DNA of 64,000 nt from DASREM01 sp035652095 (GCA_035652095.1 DASREM010000021.1:62001-126000); one strand, 5' to 3'; shown: positions 17,457 through 26,444, counted from the stretch's first letter. Numbers and translations are program-made. The notes: a model not told the origin generated them from the letters alone.

Positions 17457-18005
17457 ATGACTTTGAACGAACTGTTGGAAACCGTCCCATCCTACGCGCG
17501 GGACCTGAAACTAAATTTCAGCAACCTGATCAAGCAGGCAGAACTGACCGAGCAGCAGACCTGGGGCACAGTTGCAGCCAGCGCGATCGCTTCCCGCAAC
17601 GAAGCGCTGACTCATGCCGCATTGGCTGAGGCCTCCAATCATCTCTCGCCGCAGGCCCTGGAAGCCGCCAAAGGCGCAGCCGCGATCATGGGCATGAATA
17701 ATGTCTATTACCGCTTTCTGCATCTGACCGGGAACGAAACCTACTCCACCATTCCAGCGCGGCTGCGCATGCAGATCATCCGCTCGCATGGAGTAGATCA
17801 GGCCGACTTCGAACTGTGGTGCGTCGCGGTATCTGCCATCAACGCCTGTGGCGCCTGCGTGGATTCCCACGAGAGAGTGGTCCGCGAAAAAGGCATGACG
17901 GAAGAAACCGTGCTTGCTGCTGTGCGCATCGCATCGGTCATGCATGGACTCGCTGCGGTTCTGGATGCCGAGAGGGTCGCCTCCATCCAGGCAGTAACTG
18001 CCTGA
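17457..18005 (+). CDS. ahpD: Alkylhydroperoxidase AhpD
   Basis: A 182-residue CMD-family protein. The catalytic CxxC lies in NACGACVDSHERVVREKGM, with the downstream His and an upstream Glu/Asp-rich helix in the family pattern. It starts MTLNELLETVPSYARDLKLN, like other AhpD proteins. It would reduce AhpC, itself being recharged through a lipoyl/dihydrolipoamide system, and may have weak peroxidase activity. Probably co-transcribed with ahpC; a strong terminator follows. Confidence 0.93.
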   Translation: MTLNELLETVPSYARDLKLNFSNLIKQAELTEQQTWGTVAASAIASRNEALTHAALAEASNHLSPQALEAAKGAAAIMGMNNVYYRFLHLTGNETYSTIPARLRMQIIRSHGVDQADFELWCVAVSAINACGACVDSHERVVREKGMTEETVLAAVRIASVMHGLAAVLDAERVASIQAVTA

Positions 18006-18027
18006 GTCCTTTCTTCTACTTTCCCAG

Positions 18028-18054
18028 GGCGGGAGTTAACTTCCCGCCTTTTTT
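18028..18054 (+). terminator. Intrinsic terminator after ahpD
   Basis: Stem GGCGGGA/TCCCGCC with a seven-base loop, directly followed by TTTTTT. It lies 23 bases after the ahpD stop and just before rfbB, separating the two transcription units. Confidence 0.85.
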
Positions 18055-18071
18055 ATTTACAATCAAACTAC

Positions 18072-19136
18072 ATGGAAGCATCCATCCTGGTCACCGGCGG
18101 TGCCGGATTTATCGGGTCTAATTTCGTCCTGCAATGGATGAAGGAAGAACATTCCCCGCTGGTGAATCTCGACAAGCTTACCTACGCCGGCAATTTGCGC
18201 AATCTCGAGAGTGTCAGCGATAACCCGCGATACACCTTCATTCACGGCGACATCTGCGATCGTTCCCTGGTTCGCAGCGTGCTGGAGAAGCACCGCCCTC
18301 GCGCCATCGTCCACTTCGCCGCTGAAAGTCACGTCGACCGCTCCATTCGCGGGCCGGATGATTTCATCATCACTAACGTGAACGGCACGTTTTCCCTTCT
18401 CGAAGAAGCACGCGCCTACTGGAATGGTTTGAGCGAATCAGAGCGCGGGCGGTTCCGATTTCTCCACGTCTCAACCGACGAAGTGTACGGATCGCTCGGC
18501 CCCAAGGACCCTGCTTTCACGGAAACCACGCCCTACGCTCCCAACAGTCCGTATTCCGCGTCAAAGGCCGCCGCCGATCACCTGGTGCGCGCCTATCACC
18601 ACACCTACGGCCTGCCCACGCTGACGACGAACTGTTCGAACAATTACGGGCCCTATCAATTCCCCGAAAAACTGATCCCGCTGATGATCCTGAACGCGCT
18701 GAGTGGAAAGCCGCTACCGGTCTACGGCGACGGGCAGAACGTCCGCGACTGGCTCTACGTGGAAGATCACTGCGCTGCGATTCGCACCGTGCTTGCGAAA
18801 GGACGCGTGGGGGACTGTTACAACATTGGCGGCAAGAGCGAACAGCCGAACCTGGCGATCGTGAACGCCGTTTGCCAGATTCTTGACGAACTGCGGCCCG
18901 GTGATCCGGTGCTGCCTCACAAGAAACTCATCACCTTTGTCACCGATCGTCCCGGACACGATCGCCGCTACGCAATGGACATCGCCAAAATTCAACGCGA
19001 ACTGGGATGGAGTCCGCGCGAGACTTTCGAAACTGGAATCCGCAAAACCATTCAGTGGTACCTGCAGCACGAGCAATGGGTGAAAGAAGTCACCGGCGGT
19101 GGCTATCGCCAGTGGATTGCAACCCAATATTCCTAG
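18072..19136 (+). CDS. rfbB: dTDP-glucose 4,6-dehydratase
   Basis: A 354-residue extended SDR enzyme converting dTDP-glucose to dTDP-4-keto-6-deoxyglucose, step 2 of dTDP-L-rhamnose synthesis. The NAD-binding motif is TGGAGFIGSN at the N-terminus; the catalytic segment HVSTDEVYGSLG holds the T-D-E triad, and YSASKAAADH the Tyr-Lys pair. NNYGPYQFPEKLIPLMI is diagnostic for RfbB/RmlB. First of four adjacent genes giving the whole pathway. The ATG at 18072 lies only 17 bases after the terminator T-run, so the promoter may overlap the ahpD end or the leader may be very short. Confidence 0.96.
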   Translation: MEASILVTGGAGFIGSNFVLQWMKEEHSPLVNLDKLTYAGNLRNLESVSDNPRYTFIHGDICDRSLVRSVLEKHRPRAIVHFAAESHVDRSIRGPDDFIITNVNGTFSLLEEARAYWNGLSESERGRFRFLHVSTDEVYGSLGPKDPAFTETTPYAPNSPYSASKAAADHLVRAYHHTYGLPTLTTNCSNNYGPYQFPEKLIPLMILNALSGKPLPVYGDGQNVRDWLYVEDHCAAIRTVLAKGRVGDCYNIGGKSEQPNLAIVNAVCQILDELRPGDPVLPHKKLITFVTDRPGHDRRYAMDIAKIQRELGWSPRETFETGIRKTIQWYLQHEQWVKEVTGGGYRQWIATQYS

Positions 19137-19143
19137 GAGCCCG

Positions 19144-20046
19144 ATGGCGGCAGCAAACACGCGCAGCGCTTACAAAGGCATCATCCTCGCAGGCGGTTCG
19201 GGAACGCGCCTCTATCCCGCAACCCATGCCGTGGGCAAGAGCCTGCTCCCAATCTACGACAAGCCGCTCATCTATTACCCGCTCTCGACGCTGATGCTCG
19301 CCGGAATTCGCGACATCCTGATCATCTCCACCCCGGAAGATACTCCTCGCTTCGAGCATCTGCTCGGTGACGGGTCGCGCTTTGGCGTGAGCTTTGAATA
19401 CATCGTCCAGCACAAGCCCGAAGGGATCGCGCAGGCCTTCCTGGTGGGAGAGAAGTTTATCGGCTCCAGTTGCTGCGCCCTGATTCTCGGCGACAACATT
19501 TTCTATGGCCACGATATGGTGAAAGATGTGCGCGAGGCGGCGGACAAAATCACGGGCGCGCGCATCTTTGCCTATGCGGTCAACGATCCCGAACGCTACG
19601 GCGTGGTGGAATTCGACGACAACGGGCGCGCCCTCAGCCTGGAAGAAAAGCCCGCCAAGCCCAAATCTCGATACGCGGTCACCGGGCTTTACTTCTACGA
19701 TCAGCAGGTCGTGAGCATCGCCAAATCTCTGAAGCCCTCGGCCCGCGGAGAACTCGAAATTACGGACGTGAACAAAGCTTACCTCGAGCGCGGCCAGCTT
19801 GATGTCTGCGTTATGGGACGCGGCATGGCATGGCTCGACACCGGCACCCATGAAGCCATGATGGAAGCCTCGCTCTTTATCCAGACCATCGAACGTCGCC
19901 AGGGGCTCATGGTTGCGTGTCCGGAAGAAATTGCCTACCGTTATGGTTACATCAGCGCTGGTGAGCTTGAAAAAATTGGCCACTCCATGAAGAACAACGG
20001 CTACGGCGCATATTTGCTGCAATTGCTGCGGGAGAAGGTGTTTTAA
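19144..20046 (+). CDS. rfbA: Glucose-1-phosphate thymidylyltransferase
   Basis: A 300-residue nucleotidyltransferase making dTDP-glucose from dTTP and glucose-1-phosphate, step 1 of the rhamnose pathway. The N-terminal motif GIILAGGSGTRLYPATHAVG, the PIYDKPLIYYPLSTLMLAGI segment and the GRGMAWLDTGTHEAMMEAS segment are classical for RfbA/RmlA. The ATG at 19144 has GGAG upstream; the frame extends 15 codons further into rfbB without family similarity. Confidence 0.96.
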   Translation: MAAANTRSAYKGIILAGGSGTRLYPATHAVGKSLLPIYDKPLIYYPLSTLMLAGIRDILIISTPEDTPRFEHLLGDGSRFGVSFEYIVQHKPEGIAQAFLVGEKFIGSSCCALILGDNIFYGHDMVKDVREAADKITGARIFAYAVNDPERYGVVEFDDNGRALSLEEKPAKPKSRYAVTGLYFYDQQVVSIAKSLKPSARGELEITDVNKAYLERGQLDVCVMGRGMAWLDTGTHEAMMEASLFIQTIERRQGLMVACPEEIAYRYGYISAGELEKIGHSMKNNGYGAYLLQLLREKVF

Positions 20047-20047
20047 G

Positions 20048-20623
20048 ATGGCAGCCGGTCAGGCGGGCGGTACGGTGATGAAAGTAACTCGCGGGTCTCT
20101 GGCGGGGATCATGGTGCTCGAGCCTCGCGTCTTCAGCGATGAGCGCGGTTTTTTCCTCGAAGGCTTCAATAAGAAGGTGATGCGCGAGATCGGCATCGAG
20201 GAAGAGTTCGTGCAGGACAACCATTCGTTCTCCCGTCGCAACGTGCTGCGCGGCCTGCACTACCAGGTGCAGCGGGCGCAGGGCAAACTGGTGCGCGCCG
20301 TCACCGGAGAGATTCTGGATGTCGTGGTCGATCTCCGCCGCAGTTCCTCGACCTTTGGCCGGTGGCAAGCGGTTCGCCTCTCCGAAGAAAACCGCAAGAT
20401 GATCTGGGTGCCGGCGGGCTTCGCGCACGGTTTTCGCGTGCTCTCCGATGGGGCGAACGTTCTTTACAAGACCACCGACTTCTACTTCCCGAATTTCGAA
20501 AAGACCATCGCCTGGAACGATCCCGACCTTAACATTGACTGGCAGCTTCGCGAAGAGCCCATCATCTCCGCCAAGGACAGGCAGGGCGTGCCTTTCAAGC
20601 AGGCGGAAGTTTACGCTGAATGA
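20048..20623 (+). CDS. rfbC: dTDP-4-dehydrorhamnose 3,5-epimerase
   Basis: A 191-residue cupin-fold epimerase, step 3 of dTDP-L-rhamnose synthesis. Motifs: LEPRVFSDERGFFLEGFNKK, NHSFSRRNVLRGLHYQVQRA with the catalytic His, and WVPAGFAHGFRVLSDGANVL. The frame begins one base after rfbA; an internal ATG at 20078 (MKVTRGSLAGI) matches the usual family start better, and the first ten residues may not be used. Overlaps rfbD by four bases. Confidence 0.95.
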   Translation: MAAGQAGGTVMKVTRGSLAGIMVLEPRVFSDERGFFLEGFNKKVMREIGIEEEFVQDNHSFSRRNVLRGLHYQVQRAQGKLVRAVTGEILDVVVDLRRSSSTFGRWQAVRLSEENRKMIWVPAGFAHGFRVLSDGANVLYKTTDFYFPNFEKTIAWNDPDLNIDWQLREEPIISAKDRQGVPFKQAEVYAE

Positions 20624-21462
20624 GAATCACGCTATTCGGCGGCACCGGCCTGCTGGGGAAGGCCCTGGTCCGCGAATGCCGGAATGATGAATTGACGGCG
20701 CTCGGCTCCAAGGATGCCGACATCCGCGACGTTGCGCAGGTGGAAAGAGTAGTCAAGCAGACCTCCCCGCACTGGATCATTCTCGCTGCCGCGTATACCG
20801 ACGTAGATGGTTGCGAAACCAACCGTGATCTCGCCTTCGCGGTAAACACGCAAGGTGCGGTCAACGTTGCGGAAGCCGCGAAGAAACTTGGCACCCGGCT
20901 TCTCTTCGTCAGTACCGACTACGTCTTCGAAGGGACCAGCAACCAGCCTTACCAGACCACCGACCGGCGCAATCCCAGGAGCGTGTATGGGGAATCGAAG
21001 GCGCAGGCTGAGGCGAAGCTCTCCGAGCTTGTCGCCGGCTGCTGCATCGCGCGCACTTCGTGGCTTTTTGGCAACGGAGGAAAGTGCTTCCCTGACACCA
21101 TCCTGAAACTTGCGGCAACCCGTCCCGCCCTTGACGTGGTGAACGATCAGCGCGGATGTCCGACATACTCGGTGGACCTGGCCCGCGCCCTCATCGAACT
21201 CTGTCATGCCGGCGCCCGCGGCACCGTGCACGTGACCAACCGCGGCGACTGCACCTGGTATGAACTCGCCCGGCAAGTCGTGTCCACCGCCGGTCTTTCC
21301 ACCGAAATCCGGCCCACCACGACCGACAAATTCCCTCGCCCTGCGCCGCGCCCGGCATACTCTGTGCTTTCCCCGAGAAGCCTCGACCAATACGGAATCA
21401 CAATGCCGGATTGGCAGAACGCGGTCGAGCGCTATCTTGCCGAGCGCCAGGCGTCTCTATAG
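20620..21462 (+). CDS. rfbD: dTDP-4-dehydrorhamnose reductase
   Basis: A 280-residue SDR enzyme, the final NAD(P)H-dependent step to dTDP-L-rhamnose. N-terminal MRITLFGGTGLLGKALVREC is the nucleotide-binding loop; AAAYTDVDGCE, FVSTDYVFEGTSNQPYQTTD and YGESKAQAEAKL hold the catalytic Ser/Thr-Tyr-Lys residues. The start overlaps the rfbC stop (ATGA). The four genes form a complete pathway that likely serves the neighbouring polysaccharide operon. Confidence 0.95.
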   Translation: MRITLFGGTGLLGKALVRECRNDELTALGSKDADIRDVAQVERVVKQTSPHWIILAAAYTDVDGCETNRDLAFAVNTQGAVNVAEAAKKLGTRLLFVSTDYVFEGTSNQPYQTTDRRNPRSVYGESKAQAEAKLSELVAGCCIARTSWLFGNGGKCFPDTILKLAATRPALDVVNDQRGCPTYSVDLARALIELCHAGARGTVHVTNRGDCTWYELARQVVSTAGLSTEIRPTTTDKFPRPAPRPAYSVLSPRSLDQYGITMPDWQNAVERYLAERQASL

Positions 21463-21558
21463 GGGGAACCAAGGCCGGCAATTCTCCACCCCCGGTCCCC
21501 TGTGGATAATGGGCGACGCTTTTTGTAACAGGCCTAACTCACAGCCGAGGACCACAAC

Positions 21559-21720
21559 ATGGCAAGTGCCCCCACAGCGACTAAGACGCTGGTTCGCAAG
21601 GATCCCTCTCCCCCGCCGCCCCAGAACCGGCGAAAACAGGCGCGATCCAGCGGCGTTCTTTCGCAAATCGAAGATGCCACCGAGGCCATTTTCCGCAAAT
21701 ACCAGACCCGCTCCGCCTGA
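21559..21720 (+). CDS. Possible small Pro/Arg-rich protein
   Basis: A 53-residue frame starting MASAPTATKTLVRKDPSPPP and ending EAIFRKYQTRSA. It is basic and proline-rich in the first half, with a possible helix (SQIEDATEAIFRKY) at the end. It stands alone between rfbD and a small membrane protein. No clear Shine-Dalgarno sequence. Other frames here look less protein-like, but the assignment is tentative. Confidence 0.35.
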   Translation: MASAPTATKTLVRKDPSPPPPQNRRKQARSSGVLSQIEDATEAIFRKYQTRSA

Positions 21721-21829
21721 CCTGCGCCCGGCGCTGCCGCGGTTCTCAACTCACATGCGGATGTGACGACCGTCACAGACCGGCGTATTCATAAATATGA
21801 TCATGGACGCCGGGTTGAGGAGAGTGGTC

Positions 21830-22003
21830 ATGACGAATTTCGCGATCCTTGCAGCTTCCACCCTGGGCCTCATTTACGCTCTGTTCAGCATTGGCCTGGT
21901 GCGCAGGGCCTGCCGTCCCAGCTGCCGCGAGTGCGTGCACTGGCAACACTGCGTTGAACTCAAGCTCGGCATCGAGGGTCCGGCCAAGAAGCCCTGCCCG
22001 TAA
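21830..22003 (+). CDS. Small single-pass membrane protein with a Cys-rich tail
   Basis: A 57-residue protein: a hydrophobic helix (MTNFAILAASTLGLIYALFS) followed by a short tail with six Cys (RRACRPSCRECVHWQHCVEL, then KKPCP). GGAG lies about 10 bases before the ATG at 21830. The Cys spacing suggests metal binding or disulfides. Family unknown to me. Confidence 0.55.
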   Translation: MTNFAILAASTLGLIYALFSIGLVRRACRPSCRECVHWQHCVELKLGIEGPAKKPCP

Positions 22004-22005
22004 AA

Positions 22006-22368
22006 TTAGCGTGTAGCCAGGTCCGTTCCTGCACCGAAGCGCTGGGTCGCGTAGCCCACGATAGTTCCCACAATTCCGCCCGGAAGCATGATCTCGAAGT
22101 AATAGTGCTTTCCCTCGGGATTGGGCATCGCGGCCACTGCAAAGGCCAGGATCAATCCGACCGACAAGCCGAACAGGATCCCCAAAGGCAGCGAATTTAC
22201 CTTGCGCGCAAAATATCCGATCAACACTCCCGCGATCAGTCCCTTCACCGTCGAGCCGATTACGATGCCTAACAACTGGGCCCTCGCTGCGGGCGTGAAC
22301 CATGCCGTAAGCCCGTCGAAAATCCCCAGAATCCCACCCAGCGCCAACCCCAACCAAACTTTGTTCAT
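22006..22368 (-). CDS. Small multi-pass membrane protein
   Basis: A 120-residue protein with four hydrophobic segments rich in small residues (LGLALGGILGIFDGLTAWFT, VIGSTVKGLIAGVLIGYFA, LGILFGLSVGLILAFAVAAM, IMLPGGIVGTIVGYATQRF). Repeated Gly spacing suggests tight helix packing. GGAGA precedes the ATG. It is convergent with the previous gene, two bases apart. No function is recognised. Confidence 0.7.
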   Translation of the reverse strand: MNKVWLGLALGGILGIFDGLTAWFTPAARAQLLGIVIGSTVKGLIAGVLIGYFARKVNSLPLGILFGLSVGLILAFAVAAMPNPEGKHYYFEIMLPGGIVGTIVGYATQRFGAGTDLATR

Positions 22369-22440
22369 GAGCTTGTCTCCGCAGGCTGGATGCCCGCTAC
22401 TCTTCTATTCCGCACAATCCCAAAATCCTTTAAGTATTTC

Positions 22441-23373
22441 TCAGGAAAATCTTCGCCACAGAATGAACAGCGTTCGCGTCACAAGATAGGCAAGAATCAG
22501 CAGGATCCACGCCCGATTCTTCACGATCCATCTCCAGGCCCTTGCCCCGGGGCCCTCGGGAAACGCTGCCACTGCTCCGCCCTGCAAGTATTGCGTGATG
22601 TCGGACGCCAACTCCTGCACCGACGCGTAGCGCGCCGCCGAGGCAGCTTCAGTGGCTTTGCGAACGATGGCGGTCAGGCGGCGCGAAACCGGCTCCGCCG
22701 CGCGTTGCTTGAGTAAGAACTTGAGAATCGTTCCCAGCGAATACACGTCCGCCAGAGGGCCGACGTGGCTGTCTCCTCGCTCCTGCTCCGGCGCCATGAA
22801 CCCGGGCGTGCCTACTACCGCGTCATCCGGCCCGGCATTGTCACGGTGATGGGAAGACCCCAGCACCTTCGCCAGGCCCCAATCCATCACCAGCACCTCG
22901 CCGAAGGGGCCGATCATGATGTTGGACGGCTTCAAATCGCGGTGAACGATGTCATGGGCATGTGCGAACGCCACTGCTTCGCAGATTTTCAGGAATGAGC
23001 GCAGGCACTCGGATTCTCCGCCCAGCGCCGTCTCCGGGTCATCGAGCCGCCTTCCCTGCACCAGCTTCATGGTGTAGAACACGCGGCCATCCGGAAGTGT
23101 GCCGACGTCATGCACCGGCACAATCCCGGGATGCTCCAGCCGCGCAATGACCCGTGCCTCCTGCAAAAGGCGGGCAGCCAACTGGTTCTGATCGTCCAGG
23201 ATATTGATGACCTTGAGCGCAATCTGCCGCTCCAGAACGCTGTCTTCGACGCGGTACACGGCGCCCATGCCGCCCTGCCCCAGTTTGTCCATCAGGCGAT
23301 AGCGCGTGCCGCTCAAGTCCGGAAATTCCGCCGCAGCTCGCAGCCGTTCAATCGCAGTGTCAGAAATGCGCAT
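22441..23373 (-). CDS. Membrane-anchored Ser/Thr protein kinase (PknB-like)
   Basis: A 310-residue kinase. It has a Gly-rich loop (DKLGQGGMGAVYRVED), the ATP lysine in RQIALKVINI, catalytic HRDLKPSNIM, and a metal motif DWG (MDWGLAKV) in place of DFG. The activation segment ends with GTPGFMAPEQERGD. A single C-terminal helix (AWILLILAYLVTRTLFILW) anchors it, leaving no sizeable external sensor. The ATG at 23373 is preferred over an upstream TTG. It lies 61 bases downstream of an ECF sigma gene on the same strand, a pairing known where the kinase controls the sigma factor by phosphorylation. Confidence 0.88.
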   Translation of the reverse strand: MRISDTAIERLRAAAEFPDLSGTRYRLMDKLGQGGMGAVYRVEDSVLERQIALKVINILDDQNQLAARLLQEARVIARLEHPGIVPVHDVGTLPDGRVFYTMKLVQGRRLDDPETALGGESECLRSFLKICEAVAFAHAHDIVHRDLKPSNIMIGPFGEVLVMDWGLAKVLGSSHHRDNAGPDDAVVGTPGFMAPEQERGDSHVGPLADVYSLGTILKFLLKQRAAEPVSRRLTAIVRKATEAASAARYASVQELASDITQYLQGGAVAAFPEGPGARAWRWIVKNRAWILLILAYLVTRTLFILWRRFS

Positions 23374-23434
23374 CGTCAAAGGGACACTCTACTCGCATCG
23401 CGTGTTTCGCTCGCGTGCATAACAGCGCACCCGC

Positions 23435-24187
23435 TCATCCCTTCACCTCAAACCCCAGCAGCGCCCGAGCTTCATTGCGAAACTCCTCCTCGCTCGCAGT
23501 GCTGAGCCGCACCTGCTCAAGAACGATGCGGCGGAATTCGCGGCGCGCATGGGCAAGGTAATTCGTCACATCGCTCGCTTTGATCCCGTATTGCCTGGCG
23601 GCTTGCTCGTAGGTCAGTTCTCTTCCGCCTTCCTCGATGTCATAGCTCTTGAAGAGCTCGAAATGGATGGCTTTCCCGGCGCTCTCACATTCCCGCCGTA
23701 GCTGCTCGACTGCCATCTCAAACAGGCTTCGGACCCACTCCCGCGCGAAGAAATCGTCTGGAGTCTCCGAGGCGGGCAACTCGCGAGTTCGCAACTCCCC
23801 TTCGGCATTTTCAAAATCCAGGGCGACGAATTGAAACTCGCCTCCACGCTTGACCCGTTGCGCCGCCTGGTTTTCATTCGCAACAAATCGGTCCACACAG
23901 GTCCGAAGGAACGTCCGCAGCCTTGCCCTACCCGGGTCGAAGCTCGCGAAGAAATCCCGCTCCACCGCCCGCGAAAAAAATTCCTGTGTCAGGTCCTTGG
24001 CGTCTTCGATGTCTTTCTGCCACTTCATGCGGATGTGCTTGTAGATTGGCTTCCAATACGCCGCAATCAGTACATCGAGGGCCCGTTGGCGCTGCTGCGC
24101 CTCCGGGCTGCGGGCCGACTCGATCAGCGACCAGCGCGTCGCCGGAAAGCGACCGCTAATTCCGATGTCACGCTCCTGCCGCATCAT
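23435..24187 (-). CDS. ECF-type RNA polymerase sigma factor paired with a kinase
   Basis: A 250-residue sigma-70 family protein, longer than most ECF factors. Region 2: DAKDLTQEFFSRAVERDFFA, then GRARLRTFLRTCVDRFVAN. Region 4: ELTYEQAARQYGIKASDVTN, then YLAHARREFRRIVLEQVR, consistent with the ECF/'SigJ-like' sigmas of Acidobacteriota and Planctomycetota. No anti-sigma gene is present; the next gene is a Ser/Thr kinase, so control by phosphorylation is likely (inference from ECF43-type systems). The ATG at 24187 is used; an upstream TTG at 24220 is less likely. Confidence 0.85.
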   Translation of the reverse strand: MMRQERDIGISGRFPATRWSLIESARSPEAQQRQRALDVLIAAYWKPIYKHIRMKWQKDIEDAKDLTQEFFSRAVERDFFASFDPGRARLRTFLRTCVDRFVANENQAAQRVKRGGEFQFVALDFENAEGELRTRELPASETPDDFFAREWVRSLFEMAVEQLRRECESAGKAIHFELFKSYDIEEGGRELTYEQAARQYGIKASDVTNYLAHARREFRRIVLEQVRLSTASEEEFRNEARALLGFEVKG

Positions 24188-24233
24188 GCGGCATTCTAAT
24201 CTCCGCAAGGTTGAAAGCAAGTTTCAGGGTTTC

Positions 24234-24265
24234 ATAAAAGAAAGGGACGGGCTTCCGCCCGTCCC
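24234..24265 (-). terminator. Intrinsic terminator of the hemA-TPR operon
   Basis: Read on the minus strand, GGGACGGGC/GCCCGTCCC forms a 9-bp stem with a 4-base loop, followed by TTTCTTTTAT. It lies about 40 bases after the stop of the TPR gene. Confidence 0.8.
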
Positions 24266-24305
24266 TGGCGCCTTTATGGGAGATGAGGTTTATGAACGGC
24301 GCCTT

Positions 24306-24959
24306 TTATCCCTTAGAATGCTGCTTTGCCTTCGCGATCAACTCCTCGATCTGCTGCTTCTGCGGATAATTCGGGTTCCGCTTCAACAGCTCTTCCCAGG
24401 ACTGCACTGCGCCGGATGGATCCATCTTCCCCTGCCATTTCACGATGCCCATGTTGAACAGGGTTCCGGGATGGTTCGGATTCACCTTCAACGATTTCTG
24501 AAATTCCGCCAGCGCCGAGTCGGCATCGCCCGTGTACCAGTAGGCCGTACCCAGGTCCGTGCGAACGTCCGCGGTATCGGGATGGATTTTCAACGCGCGC
24601 TGGTAGAGCGCGATCGCTTCCTGATACTGGCGCGAGTCGTAATAAAGATTTCCCAGCTTCACCAGCGCGTCGAAATTATTCGGCTCTTTGTTGACCAGGT
24701 CCTGCAGCGGACCGGCGGCCTTTTCAAACATCGCTTTCTGCTGTTCCGGGCTGGGTTGCGTCCCCATTCCCTGCGGAACATTGAAATTCTGCTGCGCTGC
24801 CGTGTTGGTGTCCACGGCCGGAGACGCGGACCCTCGGAATAGATAGCCCAGGGTAACGCCGAGCAGCAGGCAGAACACCGCCAGCACATAAGCCTGGGTC
24901 GCAGTCCAGGTCGGCTGCGCCTCTTTTCGAATCGGAACTGCGACAGCTTTGTTAGCCAT
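24306..24959 (-). CDS. Membrane-anchored TPR protein
   Basis: A 217-residue protein with one N-terminal membrane helix (ATQAYVLAVFCLLLGVTLGY) followed by three or more TPR units (NNFDALVKLGNLYYDSRQYQ, TADVRTDLGTAYWYTGDADS, HPGTLFNMGIVKWQGKMDPS). It resembles the soluble part of CcmH/CycH-like assembly proteins. ATG 24959 is chosen because AAGGAG lies six bases upstream. It directly follows hemA on the same strand. A role in heme or cytochrome c assembly is possible from context but not shown by motifs. Confidence 0.8.
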   Translation of the reverse strand: MANKAVAVPIRKEAQPTWTATQAYVLAVFCLLLGVTLGYLFRGSASPAVDTNTAAQQNFNVPQGMGTQPSPEQQKAMFEKAAGPLQDLVNKEPNNFDALVKLGNLYYDSRQYQEAIALYQRALKIHPDTADVRTDLGTAYWYTGDADSALAEFQKSLKVNPNHPGTLFNMGIVKWQGKMDPSGAVQSWEELLKRNPNYPQKQQIEELIAKAKQHSKG

Positions 24960-24970
24960 ACTCATCTCCT

Positions 24971-26254
24971 TCACAATCTGGTGCCGGCAAACGCCGCGTC
25001 AGGCGTTTCCAGGTGGAACAGTTTTTCGACCGCTGAGGTCAATTGTTGCTGTTCCATCCTCTCTGGAAGTCCCCGGAGTTCGCGGGCCAAAGATCCTGCG
25101 ATCCGCTGCGTGATCCGGGACGCGATTGCGTCCAGAATCTGGTCCTGGTCTTTGGGATAAGGCCCGGTCTCGCTCTTGAAACACTCCAGTTCTTGCCGGC
25201 AAATCTCGTCTAACCTGCGGCGCAAGGCGATGATGGTGGGTACCACGCGCTCCGACTGCAACCGGCGGCGGAAGCCATTCGCTTCCGCAATCACCACCTT
25301 GTGCGCCTCTTCTGCGGCTGCCTCTCGTTCGCCCGCGTTGTGTCGAACCACTTTTTCCAGGTCGTCCATGTCGTAGAGGAACACTCCCGGAACTGTTCTT
25401 ACCTCGGGATCGATGTCGCGGGGCAGCGCGATGTCCACCAGCACCCATGGGCGTTCGTCACGCTCTCGGAGGATAACTTCCGCTTCCTGCCTGCTTAGGA
25501 CCGTGTGCGGACACGAAGTCGAGCTGATCACGATGTCGGCTTCCACCAGGTGCCGCCAGCGATTCTCGAAGGGAACCGCCGTGCCCCCCAATCGATGGGC
25601 CAGTTCCACGGCGTGCTCGTAGGTCCGGTTGACCACAACCACTTCGTGGGCGCCTGAATTCATCAGGTAACGCGCCGAGAGTTCGCTCATCTTGCCCGCG
25701 CCCAGCAGCAACACCCGCTTGTGCTCCAGCGTGCCCAGGATCTGCCGGGCCAGTTGCACAGCGGCATAGGGAACGGAGACAGCCGAATTTCCAATCGCCG
25801 TCTCATTGCGAACCCGCTTTGAGACGGTGAGCGCTTTCTGGATCACTGCGTCAAGAAAGCGCCCGGTCGTGCCAACCTTCTGCGCCTGCAACCACGCATT
25901 CTTCACTTGGCAGACAATTTGCGGCTCGCCCACCACCATCGAATCCAGGCTCGATGTCACGTTGAAGATGTGCAGGAGGGCTGCCTCGTCGAGCAGGCGG
26001 TAGAACTGCGACCATTCGCAGAGCTTCAGGCCGTACTCGGCGGAGAGAAATCTCTGGACCGAATTCGCGGCCAGCGTTGCCTCGCTCGTCCAGACCAGGA
26101 ACTCAGTCCGGTTGCAGGTAGCCAGAACCACAACTTCCTCGATGCCTTCGGCGCGCGACAATCGCGCCAGCGCTTCATAGCGCCTCGGCTCGCTGATCCA
26201 GAACCGCTCCCGCACTGCTACGGGCGCCGTCCGGAAGTTCAGGCCGATCACCAT
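24971..26254 (-). CDS. hemA: Glutamyl-tRNA reductase
   Basis: A 427-residue enzyme reducing glutamyl-tRNA to glutamate-1-semialdehyde, the first committed step of C5 heme synthesis. The start MVIGLNFRTAPVAVRERF, the catalytic Cys in VVLATCNRTEFLVW, the MVVGEPQIVCQVK segment, and the NADPH site VLLLGAGKMSELSARYLMNS identify it. The C-terminal helical dimerisation domain is present. The frame is open 24 codons further upstream to 26326; ATG 26254 matches the usual N-terminus but has no strong ribosome site. Heme supply fits the cytochrome c and redox genes downstream. Confidence 0.93.
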   Translation of the reverse strand: MVIGLNFRTAPVAVRERFWISEPRRYEALARLSRAEGIEEVVVLATCNRTEFLVWTSEATLAANSVQRFLSAEYGLKLCEWSQFYRLLDEAALLHIFNVTSSLDSMVVGEPQIVCQVKNAWLQAQKVGTTGRFLDAVIQKALTVSKRVRNETAIGNSAVSVPYAAVQLARQILGTLEHKRVLLLGAGKMSELSARYLMNSGAHEVVVVNRTYEHAVELAHRLGGTAVPFENRWRHLVEADIVISSTSCPHTVLSRQEAEVILRERDERPWVLVDIALPRDIDPEVRTVPGVFLYDMDDLEKVVRHNAGEREAAAEEAHKVVIAEANGFRRRLQSERVVPTIIALRRRLDEICRQELECFKSETGPYPKDQDQILDAIASRITQRIAGSLARELRGLPERMEQQQLTSAVEKLFHLETPDAAFAGTRL

Positions 26255-26444
26255 CAAAGCTGGTTCCACGACTACCCCCACACCGGGTAATCGCACCCGT
26301 GGTGCCAAAGGCCGGAGTACCGGCATCTGCCGCTAAGTTCTTTGTTTGCTGTTTAGCACAGGAGTCAGCTGCCGGAACTTCGTCACCCGTCAGCGCTCGG
26401 GTTGCGGCATATCACGCGGAGCCGCGTCTTTTGCCGCGCCCGGT

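Noticed and set aside
19090..20022. 310-residue minus-strand frame
   Set aside because: Antisense of rfbA, whose motifs are unmistakable.
24165..24842. 225-residue plus-strand frame
   Set aside because: Antisense of the TPR gene and its terminator; no domain seen.
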